Below the pieces are notes generated by a model, which was given only the letters and a program-made list of their open reading frames with translations, was not told the origin of the DNA and did not search any database. A program made the translations under genes and the position numbers. 31,659 nt of DNA from Lactobacillus sp. (GTDB lineage Bacteria; Bacillota; Bacilli; Lactobacillales; Lactobacillaceae), in NCBI RefSeq assembly GCF_014803895.1, contig NZ_JAAVAU010000004.1:92739-124397 (forward strand), read 5' to 3'. Shown in pieces: positions 1 through 6,384 of the stretch. Positions within the stretch are counted from its first letter, which is position 1; each line of letters begins with the position of its first letter.

Positions 1-438
1 TATAATGATGCAACTCACATTACTGGTGAGCTTCGCAGTATGGATGAAATAGCCGAAGCAATACGTCATAAAAAGTATGGTGTGGACGTAAGAGAAGCTA
101 TGGCTCAAGGTTTTGAGTATATGAAAAGCTGGTGGGACTTAGTTAATACCCTTTCAAATCAAGTAAAGACCTTACAAGGGCGGGTAAATTCGCTTGAAAG
201 TGATTTAATTAATTTAAGAAATCAGCACCAAGAAGACACTAGAATGCTTAGTGGACGAATTGAAGATAACACCCGAGAAATTGCTGATAATCGTATTAAA
301 ATTGATGACCAAAACAAGCGTATTATGGAGCTGGAGAAGGCTGTTTTTGGGTTTGATACAGTCGAAATTACTAGCCCTACTAAGCCTAATAATTCAGACT
401 TGCCAATGATTGAAATTAATACTGATAGAAAGGACTAA
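1..438 (+). CDS. Phage tail/baseplate-associated coiled-coil protein, 5' partial
   Basis: The reading frame is open from base 1 through a stop at 436-438, so the gene starts before the window. The ATG at 40 is probably internal, because the in-frame codons before it read as ordinary protein. The visible start contains IRHKKYGVDVREA, a motif I associate with the N-termini of small phage structural proteins of Gram-positive siphophages. After it comes a long heptad-type coiled coil (roughly residues 30-100 counted from the ATG at 40) and an acidic tail. The stop lies 5 nt before the next gene, a baseplate protein, so the two belong to one tail operon. A role as a trimeric tail or baseplate linker is inferred from the coiled coil and neighbour. 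No enzymatic motif is seen. Confidence 0.6.
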   Translation, partial: YNDATHITGELRSMDEIAEAIRHKKYGVDVREAMAQGFEYMKSWWDLVNTLSNQVKTLQGRVNSLESDLINLRNQHQEDTRMLSGRIEDNTREIADNRIKIDDQNKRIMELEKAVFGFDTVEITSPTKPNNSDLPMIEINTDRKD

Positions 439-443
439 TATAA

Positions 444-3335
444 ATGGTAGAAAAAAACACGCAAAAATCTTTAAATTCAATTCCTAGTATCAATAATGAC
501 GCGCGTCCTTATATTATTCCATTAGATATTTATAAAGAGGGTAGCTGGGCTTATGACATTTCTAACTACTACAAAGGACGTGTAAACGATAATGGGACAC
601 CTTTTGAAGTACGTTGGTATGAACATGGACGCTTGAAAAATGTACAAGGCTTGCGTCCTTTCATGCGTGGGCAAGTGGGGAAGTATAGTATTGAAGAAGA
701 TGAACATGGCAATAAAAGGGTTGTGATGGCTAATGATGCTACACAAATCGAAATTGTTGGAGAAACTAGTGATTGCCGTGAAGGTGGTATCGCTATCTAT
801 CGCATGGTAGATCAAGCATTCCCACAAGATGGAATTTTTTACGGCTACATTGGGTTGCGTGGTACTGATGATAAAGGCAGCGTTCGTGAAACTGGTGTAG
901 ATATTATCTTTAAAGTGCTTGGTTCTCATATGAATATGTTAGGAGCGCGTGAGTACTATGTAAGCGAGTTAGAACAAGCCTTAATCAAGTTTGATGTTAA
1001 GCTAGATGAACATAATAAGGATTTTCAAGAAAAAATTTTTCAACAAGAGCAAACTTTTAAAAGAGAAACTGAACAGTTGATTCAAGAAACTAGAGATACT
1101 TATAACCAACGGGTTGAAGCTTCTGAAGACTCTATGAATGCTTTAGATCGAGAAATCAAGGCAAATCGTGCGGAACAAGGTAATTTAACTACTCAACTAT
1201 CAGGCATTCAACATCAAATTTTGCTAAACGACATCATCACAGTGAAGCAGTATGAAGAAAATTGGAAGACAACCAATCAAGCAATTAATGAAAAGCTAAC
1301 CGGAATGAGCAAATCAGGTCCATTTTTCTTTGAAAATGAAACAATCATGAAAAGCATGTACCCTGACGGTCATGAGGGAATTTTAGTCACGCAAAATAAC
1401 CTTCACTGGCACTACTGGGATACCGAAAAAGAAGAATATGTAGATGGTGGTAAGTATATAGATTCAACATCTTTATCTTTAAAGGATATACAAGCTCGTA
1501 ATCGTGCATTTTCTAACACTAATAGTCTTTTTGATGGTCGGTCTGAAACTTTTTTAAAAACTGATTTTACTGATTTTAATGCCAGTGGCGAAATGCTTTT
1601 GTACTCTAAGTATGGTATTGAAGGTAACTTTAAAGCTCCCGGCGTTTTAAAAAAGGTAAAATTAGAACCTTATAAAAAAGGCAAAGTGTATTTTGCAATT
1701 GGTACGCAACTAGATGCTAATACTGTATACATTAAAGACCAAGTAACGGCAGAAGTAACTCATGAGGGCTACCAAAGCTTTGATGTGAATCTGCATTACG
1801 AAGCTGGCGATATTTTTTACTTTTCAGGTCCAGTTTTACGCTCCGAAAGACCAGATGACGGCTTTGAGGTATATGAGCGCCGCTATGATACGGAAGAAGA
1901 AGCAGCGACCTCTAGTTTCTTAGGCTATCAAACAGTCAATAAAATAGAAAACAGAAAATTTAAAATCAATTTAGCCTTCATAGTCGATGAACAACTACCT
2001 AATACAACCAATTTTCCATCAAAGTATCATGGCAAAAGATCTGATTTAGAAATCAAAGATTTTTATAGAGAAAAAAATGTTAGACCAGTATCAGAAACCG
2101 ATAAAGTTATGCTTGACTATCACTTTAAAGACGCTGGTGAAGTCGCTACAATACACTATAATGCGATAAAAGCTGGGAAAATCAGCTTATCGGTTGGGGA
2201 TATAACTGAGGTGTCTCCATTGGCAAATGGAAGTAGCCGAGTTAGTGTACGAGTTCATGATAGTATCAGTTTTAATGTCGCTAAAGCAGGTAGTGGCACA
2301 GAACAAGTAAAGCTACCCTTCTTTGCAGGAGATGTTCTGATTTTTAGTGGACCACTTTGTTTTTCTGATGATGATAGTGGATTTAGCTTTGCCACAGTAG
2401 GATACAAAAATTTCGAAGATGTAAGTGAGCCGATTCACGGAAAAAACAACTTTTTTGTTCAACCCGATAGAAAAATCAAAGTAAATTTTTGGCTTGAAAT
2501 AGATGCTAATAATGAAGTCATTAATGAAGAAAAAATTTTATATCCTGTTATGGGCAAAAAGTACGCATGCTTCGGCGACTCAATCTGGTCAGATCAAGTA
2601 ACCGGAATCGGTACTTTGGTAGCTAAAGACTTAAAAGCTGATATGATAGGTAACTTCGCTGTGGGAAACGCGTGCGCAAGTGACTGGCATGATACTAATG
2701 GTAATAATCTTACAAAGGTTTCTTTCACTGAGCCTGCTAATACTGATACATCAGATAACACTTTATCAAATCAAATTAGAAGAATTTTGCAGTACACCAC
2801 ACCTAAAGGCGAAAAAATAAAATGGACACACCCTTATGATGGAGAATTTAGCCTAGATGCCGAAGGTACAGGACACTCCGATGACAAACCAGATGTAATT
2901 TCCATTGCTATCTCGACAAATGATGGTAAGCATGAGGAAACAAAAGTTGTAGATGATACAGATTTTGTATTAAGTCAAGATTATAAAAATTTGACTCGTA
3001 CTAGCTTAGCCTCAGCACTAAGATGGGCTATCGAAACTTTGCGATGTGCATATCCCCAATCTCAAGTTTTTGTTTCAACACCTTTACAAGCAGCTAAACA
3101 CGACTCTGACTTTAGAAGTTATGAGCAAAATCTGGTAAAAACCGATATCATCAAAAAAGTATGCCAATATTGTTCAGTGCAAGTGATTGATCAATTTTCA
3201 AAGTCGGGATTTAGTCGTATGGTTGCTTTAAATGGAACGACAAGTTCTGATGGCACACACCCTAATGACAGTTGGAGCAGATTCATTGCAGAGTTTAATG
3301 CCAATTATATAAATCACAATTATATAAGCGGTTAA
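444..3335 (+). CDS. Baseplate upper protein-like receptor-binding protein with C-terminal SGNH hydrolase domain
   Basis: 963 aa. The N-terminal ~170 residues (RPYIIPLDIYKEGSWAYDIS onward) resemble the BppU-type N-terminal domain of lactococcal/lactobacillus phage baseplates, and are followed by a coiled coil (~170-260). Two related beta-rich modules follow (~375-520 and ~560-695), marked by AGDIFYFSGP at 454 and AGDVLIFSGP at 628. The C-terminal part has the SGNH/GDSL blocks: FGDS with the candidate nucleophile S713, a block-III-like STND at N826-D827, and DGTHP with D936 and H939 as the catalytic pair. The protein probably sits at the tail tip, binds the cell surface and trims acyl (for example acetyl) groups from wall polymers; the substrate is inference. 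It lies between the coiled-coil protein and the holin, the usual place of host-range genes. Confidence 0.75.
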   Translation: MVEKNTQKSLNSIPSINNDARPYIIPLDIYKEGSWAYDISNYYKGRVNDNGTPFEVRWYEHGRLKNVQGLRPFMRGQVGKYSIEEDEHGNKRVVMANDATQIEIVGETSDCREGGIAIYRMVDQAFPQDGIFYGYIGLRGTDDKGSVRETGVDIIFKVLGSHMNMLGAREYYVSELEQALIKFDVKLDEHNKDFQEKIFQQEQTFKRETEQLIQETRDTYNQRVEASEDSMNALDREIKANRAEQGNLTTQLSGIQHQILLNDIITVKQYEENWKTTNQAINEKLTGMSKSGPFFFENETIMKSMYPDGHEGILVTQNNLHWHYWDTEKEEYVDGGKYIDSTSLSLKDIQARNRAFSNTNSLFDGRSETFLKTDFTDFNASGEMLLYSKYGIEGNFKAPGVLKKVKLEPYKKGKVYFAIGTQLDANTVYIKDQVTAEVTHEGYQSFDVNLHYEAGDIFYFSGPVLRSERPDDGFEVYERRYDTEEEAATSSFLGYQTVNKIENRKFKINLAFIVDEQLPNTTNFPSKYHGKRSDLEIKDFYREKNVRPVSETDKVMLDYHFKDAGEVATIHYNAIKAGKISLSVGDITEVSPLANGSSRVSVRVHDSISFNVAKAGSGTEQVKLPFFAGDVLIFSGPLCFSDDDSGFSFATVGYKNFEDVSEPIHGKNNFFVQPDRKIKVNFWLEIDANNEVINEEKILYPVMGKKYACFGDSIWSDQVTGIGTLVAKDLKADMIGNFAVGNACASDWHDTNGNNLTKVSFTEPANTDTSDNTLSNQIRRILQYTTPKGEKIKWTHPYDGEFSLDAEGTGHSDDKPDVISIAISTNDGKHEETKVVDDTDFVLSQDYKNLTRTSLASALRWAIETLRCAYPQSQVFVSTPLQAAKHDSDFRSYEQNLVKTDIIKKVCQYCSVQVIDQFSKSGFSRMVALNGTTSSDGTHPNDSWSRFIAEFNANYINHNYISG

Positions 3336-3352
3336 TTAAAGAAGGTGATTAA

Positions 3353-3781
3353 TTGAGTTCACTAACATTTTTAACAAATTATCTTAGTCGATTTACTCAC
3401 TTAGTAGACGACCCCCTAATGTGGGGTTTTACTTTGGTGGTACTAATAGATCTAGTCTTAGACTTGATACGTCCACTATATGTAAAGGGTGCTTCACTCA
3501 AAGGCACAGGAAGCAAGTCCATAAGCAGAAACGCTATTACTTTTATTGTAATTGCTACTGGATACCCTTATTTAAGTTTGATTGGAGCGGAGAAAATGGC
3601 TATCACTTTTTTGATAGCTTTCATTTATCAGTATTTAGTGTGGATTATCACTACTTGGGAAGAAATTGGCTGGTGGCTTCCAGCTCCGCTAGTAAAGTTT
3701 GTGAAGACTAATGCGAGTGAGACCGAATTAGAAAACATTTTAAATAAGGAGAATAAAAAAGATGACAGCAGTAAAAGCTAA
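3353..3781 (+). CDS. Phage holin (TTG start)
   Basis: 142 aa, starting at TTG 3353 after the ribosome site GAAGGTGAT; no better ATG exists in frame. Hydrophobic segments lie at about residues 23-44, 62-80 and 83-102, followed by a charged, hydrophilic C-terminus (KENKKDDSSKS), as in holins of siphophages. The layout resembles the phage holin family 4 / toxin-secretion holin group, but I assign it mainly by topology and by its place directly before the lysin. Its last 20 nt overlap the lysin start in another frame, so the two are probably translationally coupled. Expected role: timed permeabilisation of the membrane so that the lysin reaches the wall. Confidence 0.72.
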   Translation: MSSLTFLTNYLSRFTHLVDDPLMWGFTLVVLIDLVLDLIRPLYVKGASLKGTGSKSISRNAITFIVIATGYPYLSLIGAEKMAITFLIAFIYQYLVWIITTWEEIGWWLPAPLVKFVKTNASETELENILNKENKKDDSSKS

Positions 3782-3941
3782 AAACTATGGGGTGGATTTA
3801 TCTAGCCACAACCCTACAGACTGCACTAAATATAAGGGTTATGCGAGTTTCGCAATTGTAAAAGTAAGTGAGGGTACAAGTTACCAAAATCCTAGTGCTA
3901 AAAAGCAACTTGATAGTGCTAAAGCAAACGGCATGATGCAA
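3753..3941 (+). repeat. 189-nt perfect direct repeat, copy 1 (lysin 5' end)
   Basis: These bases are identical to 6196-6384, read base by base. The repeat covers 9 nt before the lysin ATG and the first 180 nt of the coding region. Identity stops abruptly on both sides: the upstream ribosome site differs, and downstream the two lysins are clearly diverged. The copies are 2,443 bp apart, in direct orientation. Confidence 0.95.
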
Positions 3942-4643
3942 GCAGGCTATCATTTTGCAACTTTCGGTGCTAGTGAAAGTGCAGCTAAAAGTGAAGCTAA
4001 CTATGCGGTAAAGTCAGCAAAAAGTGCTGGCTTACCTGCAGGTACTTATTTTGCTTGTGACTGGGAAACTGGCAGCGGTAATAATGTAAATGGCGGTAAA
4101 AAGGCTAGTGCTACAGCTATCTTAGCATTCATGAAAGTGGTAAAATATGCCGGCTATACGCCACTTCTTTACAGTGGGGCATACTTATTAAAAAACAATG
4201 TAGAGACTTCCACAATTACTGCTAAGTATGGCACCTGTTTGTGGGTCGCTAGCTATCCTAGTGGTAATGGTACACGTGTGGATACAGCTAACTTTAACTA
4301 TTTTCCATCAATGGACGGTGTAGCAATTTGGCAGTTTACTGATAATTGGCGTGGATGGAGTGTGGACGGTAATATAAATGTGGTGGAGCTAAAAGATAGT
4401 ATTACTTCCACATGGGTGAAGAATAGCGGGATCTTTACGCTAAATACTGCTTTAAATATCCACACTAAGGCTAATATCGATGCCCCTTCAATTGCTAAGC
4501 TTCCTAAGGGAAGTGTGGTAAAGTATGATTCTACCTTGCAAGGTCCACTAAGATTATGGTTAAGACAGCCTAGAAGTAACGGAACTTATGGCTATATAGT
4601 AGGTAAAGATAAGTATGGAAAAGCATTAGGCACTTTTAGTTAA
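3762..4643 (+). CDS. Phage endolysin, glycoside hydrolase family 25 (lysozyme/muramidase)
   Basis: 293 aa. The N-terminal ~200 residues form a GH25 N-acetylmuramidase domain: GVDLSSHN with D12, and ACDWE with D100 and E102 as the acidic catalytic pair at the end of a strand. GVAIWQF later is typical of the family. Residues ~225-293 (IFTLNTALNIH, RLWLRQPRS, GYIVGKDKYG) look like a small SH3-like wall-binding domain. No signal peptide is visible, so release depends on the holin. The ATG at 3762 has AAGGAG at 3746-3751 and lies inside the end of the holin gene. The stop falls inside a perfect hairpin (4638-4660). A broken paralogue lies at 6205-7075. Confidence 0.93.
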   Translation: MTAVKAKNYGVDLSSHNPTDCTKYKGYASFAIVKVSEGTSYQNPSAKKQLDSAKANGMMQAGYHFATFGASESAAKSEANYAVKSAKSAGLPAGTYFACDWETGSGNNVNGGKKASATAILAFMKVVKYAGYTPLLYSGAYLLKNNVETSTITAKYGTCLWVASYPSGNGTRVDTANFNYFPSMDGVAIWQFTDNWRGWSVDGNINVVELKDSITSTWVKNSGIFTLNTALNIHTKANIDAPSIAKLPKGSVVKYDSTLQGPLRLWLRQPRSNGTYGYIVGKDKYGKALGTFS

Positions 4644-4660
4644 GTATGGTATACTTAACT
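4638..4660 (+). other. Perfect hairpin over the lysin stop codon
   Basis: AGTTAAGTAT (4638-4647), loop GGT, ATACTTAACT (4651-4660): a perfect 10-bp stem with a 3-nt loop that includes the stop codon at 4641-4643. No T-run follows, so it is unlikely to be an intrinsic terminator by itself. It could protect the lysis mRNA 3' end or be a protein-binding palindrome. Confidence 0.6.
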
Positions 4661-4701
4661 TGTAATAAGTTAATATCTAAGTATGTATTTTTACTTGGAT
4701 T

Positions 4702-4745
4702 AAAGAGACCGTCTGAGGGTTGGAATCCTAGATGGTCTTTTTTTT
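4702..4745 (+). terminator. Rho-independent terminator of the late/lysis operon
   Basis: GACCGTCT (4707-4714) pairs with AGATGGTC (4730-4737, one G-U pair) and the inner GAGGG/TCCT can pair further. A run of eight T follows (4738-4745). It lies about 60 bp after the lysin stop and separates the lysis genes from the next promoter. Confidence 0.8.
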
Positions 4746-4767
4746 ATGTATTCTTATATATAAATTG

Positions 4768-4796
4768 TTGACAATATATATAAACAGCTATATAAT
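4768..4796 (+). promoter_or_regulatory. Consensus sigma-A promoter of the two-gene cassette, with inverted repeat at the -35 box
   Basis: TTGACA (4768-4773), 17-bp spacer, TATAAT (4791-4796): both boxes match the consensus exactly. The -35 box lies in an inverted repeat, TTATATATA (4754-4762) and TATATATAA (4775-4783), with TTGT/ACAA inside. This could be an operator, though alternating AT is partly low-complexity. The placement directly after the lysis terminator suggests expression from the silent prophage. Confidence 0.8.
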
Positions 4797-4831
4797 ATAA
4801 TTGAAAGATAAAAGAAGGGAATAATAAAAAA

Positions 4832-5308
4832 ATGAGATTACATGGTTTAAGTTATGACCCAGACAAAGCGAAATTCATTATTGGTTATGAGTCAGAATTT
4901 GGTCCAGCTGACAACCGCCACTTTACAGAAGGACTTTATAAGAAGCGCACAGGCGAATACTTCTTATATGGTAAAGGCGGTGGGGCTAGTCCATATGCGG
5001 GTTACAACGCAGCTTATGGTAGCTGGACACCTGGTGATGAAATTGAACCTTATACCCTTGATAAAGCTAAGGCTTACTTTGATAAGTATGATGTGCAAGA
5101 TTACGTTGATAAAGATGGTGGAATGTTAGACCCCGAAGATGTAAAAAAGCTTTATGATAAAGAATTTGGAAAAATAGAAAACAATAGTGCTAAAAAGAAT
5201 AAACTTTTCAGTTTAAAAGAAAGCACTATCGCAAAAATCGAAAGAATGGCACAAGCTCAAGGTAAGACTCAATCAGAAATCATTGATATGCTAGTAGAAA
5301 ATGCTTAA
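4832..5308 (+). CDS. Prophage cassette protein of unknown function with RHH-like C-terminus
   Basis: 158 aa, ATG 4832 after an AGAAGGGA site at about 4812-4819. I cannot name a function. Residues 36-62 (LYKKRTGEYFLYGKGGGASPY) and SWTPGDEIEPYTLDKAKAYF (~64-83) recall a family of small proteins, seen on mobile elements and phages of Gram-positives, in which this segment precedes a basic tail; that resemblance is from memory and unchecked. The last ~33 residues (FSLKESTIAKIERMAQAQGK then TQSEIIDMLVENA) look like a ribbon-helix-helix strand and two helices, so DNA binding and autoregulation are possible. It is the first gene after a consensus promoter and is followed closely by a second unknown gene. 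The position after the lysin, outside the late operon, is typical of lysogenic-conversion genes. Confidence 0.75.
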   Translation: MRLHGLSYDPDKAKFIIGYESEFGPADNRHFTEGLYKKRTGEYFLYGKGGGASPYAGYNAAYGSWTPGDEIEPYTLDKAKAYFDKYDVQDYVDKDGGMLDPEDVKKLYDKEFGKIENNSAKKNKLFSLKESTIAKIERMAQAQGKTQSEIIDMLVENA

Positions 5309-5322
5309 AGGAGATGTCTAAA

Positions 5323-5787
5323 ATGAGAAAAGTTAACGCATTTGACAGAAAACACGTGGTAGCTAGATTACTAAGCATTTTAAACTCAAAAAATGCCAAA
5401 GACTTACTTAATGAAAAAGTGGAAGTGATCATTAACCAAGCATTTCCAATTGAAGAAAGTTATGAGAGTGACATTATGCCGCAATACACTAAGAAAAACA
5501 AAGAACAAGCCATGAGCGACATCTACGAACTTGCAGACCAAAGAAAAGGCAAAATCTGGGGTGTATTTGAAGACGTAAATGGCATGGTTGAAGAAACAGT
5601 TGCAGGCTTGACAGGTCAAGACTTAGAAAATTACAAGTACTATATCATGAGTTCACCTGTAAACATGGCAAACTTAATCTTACAGCACCGCGCCCACACA
5701 TGGGTTCCTACTTGGATCGGTGCAGAAAAGCTAGATAAACAGAATGTAGATAAATTCAAGGCTTACCTAGAAGAATTAGCAGCTTAA
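5323..5787 (+). CDS. Prophage cassette protein of unknown function, second gene
   Basis: 154 aa from ATG 5323. An upstream ATG at 5314 is in frame, but AAAGGAG (5307-5313) abuts it with no spacing; the 9-nt spacing to 5323 makes that the likely start. The protein looks soluble and mainly helical, with no signal peptide or membrane segment and a mix of acidic and basic patches. It contains several Trp/His residues in a short stretch (QHRAHTWVPTWIG, ~125-137) that may form a conserved site. I recognise no family. The ribosome site overlaps the end of the previous gene, so the two are co-transcribed and perhaps act together. The stop codon lies in the loop of a terminator hairpin. Confidence 0.72.
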   Translation: MRKVNAFDRKHVVARLLSILNSKNAKDLLNEKVEVIINQAFPIEESYESDIMPQYTKKNKEQAMSDIYELADQRKGKIWGVFEDVNGMVEETVAGLTGQDLENYKYYIMSSPVNMANLILQHRAHTWVPTWIGAEKLDKQNVDKFKAYLEELAA

Positions 5788-5801
5788 CGGCTGCTTTTTT
5801 T
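5778..5801 (+). terminator. Terminator of the two-gene cassette, containing the stop codon in its loop
   Basis: AGCAGC (5778-5783), loop TTAACG, GCTGCT (5790-5795), then a run of T to 5801. The stop TAA of the upstream gene (5785-5787) lies in the loop, so ribosomes at the end of translation would cover the stem. Confidence 0.8.
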
Positions 5802-5809
5802 GATATAAT
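5801..5809 (+). promoter_or_regulatory. Extended -10 promoter candidate
   Basis: TGATATAAT matches the extended -10 pattern TGnTATAAT exactly. It sits directly on the T-run of the preceding terminator. No good -35 box is seen at 16-18 bp, which extended -10 promoters do not strictly need. It would start an RNA near 5816 that ends at the hairpin at 5896-5930. Confidence 0.4.
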
Positions 5810-5815
5810 ATAAGT

Positions 5816-5930
5816 AAATCCTAGTTGAAGTACTATACGTTAGCCTGCTAGGTACCTAGGTAGAGTTGTTTCATTGCTATGCGATGACAAATAAAAAGGC
5901 GTGCATCCCTAAGGATACATGCCTTATTTT
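5816..5930 (+). ncRNA. Candidate small structured RNA (~115 nt), unknown
   Basis: Between an extended -10 site (5801-5809) and a strong terminator (5896-5930) lies about 115 nt with no reading frame of note and several helices: CCTAG (5820-5824) can pair with either CTAGG copy (5848-5852 or 5856-5860); TTGT-CATTGC (5866-5877, two-base bulge) pairs with GCGATG-ACAA (5881-5890) around a TAT loop; then the terminator stem. CTAGGTACCTAG (5848-5859) is also a perfect DNA palindrome, so a protein site is an alternative. Existence and function are inference. Confidence 0.35.
5896..5930 (+). terminator. Strong terminator hairpin
   Basis: AAGGCGTGCATCC (5896-5908), loop CTAA, GGATACATGCCTT (5913-5925): a 13-bp stem with one G-U and one C-A mismatch, followed by ATTTT. 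The A-run before the stem lets it act in the reverse direction as well. Confidence 0.72.
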
Positions 5931-5931
5931 G

Positions 5932-5950
5932 TGGAGACATTTTGGAGACA
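5932..5950 (+). other. Direct repeat pair, candidate integrase arm-type sites near the prophage end
   Basis: TGGAGACA occurs at 5932-5939 and again at 5943-5950, 11 bp apart, about one helical turn, in a T/A-rich stretch. Closely spaced short direct repeats of this kind lie next to attachment sites of many tyrosine-integrase phages. The position, after the last phage cassette, fits an attR region. The core site cannot be defined without the other end of the prophage or an empty site. Confidence 0.35.
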
Positions 5951-5988
5951 AAAAAAGTTTTACTTTCGCCAAAACAGTCCCTAGATAA

Positions 5989-6126
5989 CGTTTAAAACTA
6001 AGCATTTCTGCTTTAATATTAGCCAGAAGTTACGGTAGATACGAGTATACCGTCTTACAGTCTATGTGGTTGGCCGTTGATGTTTTACGTGAAATCAACC
6101 GCTTGAATGTGGAAAGAAATAAGTAA
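5989..6126 (+). pseudogene. Relic reading frame without start codon (phage-like)
   Basis: An in-frame stretch of 45 codons lies between stops at 5986-5988 and 6124-6126. It reads ARSYGRYEYTVLQSMW, then LAVDVLREINRLNVERNK, which looks like genuine protein rather than noise. It has no usable start codon or ribosome site before a late internal ATG. It is best read as the C-terminal remnant of a gene cut off by recombination at the prophage end. The family is not recognised. Confidence 0.35.
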
Positions 6127-6138
6127 TATTAATACTTT

Positions 6139-6181
6139 AAAAAGGAGATTATCCATTTGTAAGATTATCTCCTTTTTATCT
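6139..6181 (+). terminator. Terminator-like hairpin before the broken lysin
   Basis: AAAAAGGAGAT (6139-6149) pairs perfectly with ATCTCCTTTTT (6167-6177), an 11-bp stem with T-rich sequence after it. It would insulate the lysin remnant from upstream transcription; the flanking A/T runs make it active both ways. Confidence 0.7.
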
Positions 6182-6195
6182 TTTTAAGAAAGAGT

Positions 6196-6384
6196 ATAAA
6201 AAAGATGACAGCAGTAAAAGCTAAAAACTATGGGGTGGATTTATCTAGCCACAACCCTACAGACTGCACTAAATATAAGGGTTATGCGAGTTTCGCAATT
6301 GTAAAAGTAAGTGAGGGTACAAGTTACCAAAATCCTAGTGCTAAAAAGCAACTTGATAGTGCTAAAGCAAACGGCATGATGCAA
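6196..6384 (+). repeat. 189-nt perfect direct repeat, copy 2 (lysin 5' end)
   Basis: Identical to 3753-3941; see that entry. Here the repeat ends at codon 60 of the broken lysin, after which the two genes differ at many synonymous and replacement sites. Confidence 0.95.

Noticed and set aside
522..929. Minus-strand reading frame of 135 codons inside the baseplate gene
   Set aside because: It has no ribosome site, unlikely composition, and lies wholly inside a well-supported gene on the other strand.
3421..3711. Plus-strand frame inside the holin gene
   Set aside because: Cys/His-rich noise-like translation, overlapping the holin, whose membrane segments are convincing.
4832..5787. Anti-CRISPR or toxin-antitoxin pair
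   Set aside because: Position and size would fit, but no sequence motif of a known family was recognised, so no such name was given.
5788..6204. tRNA or tmRNA gene as the integration target
   Set aside because: No cloverleaf, TTCGA-type T-arm or CCA end could be made out on either strand.
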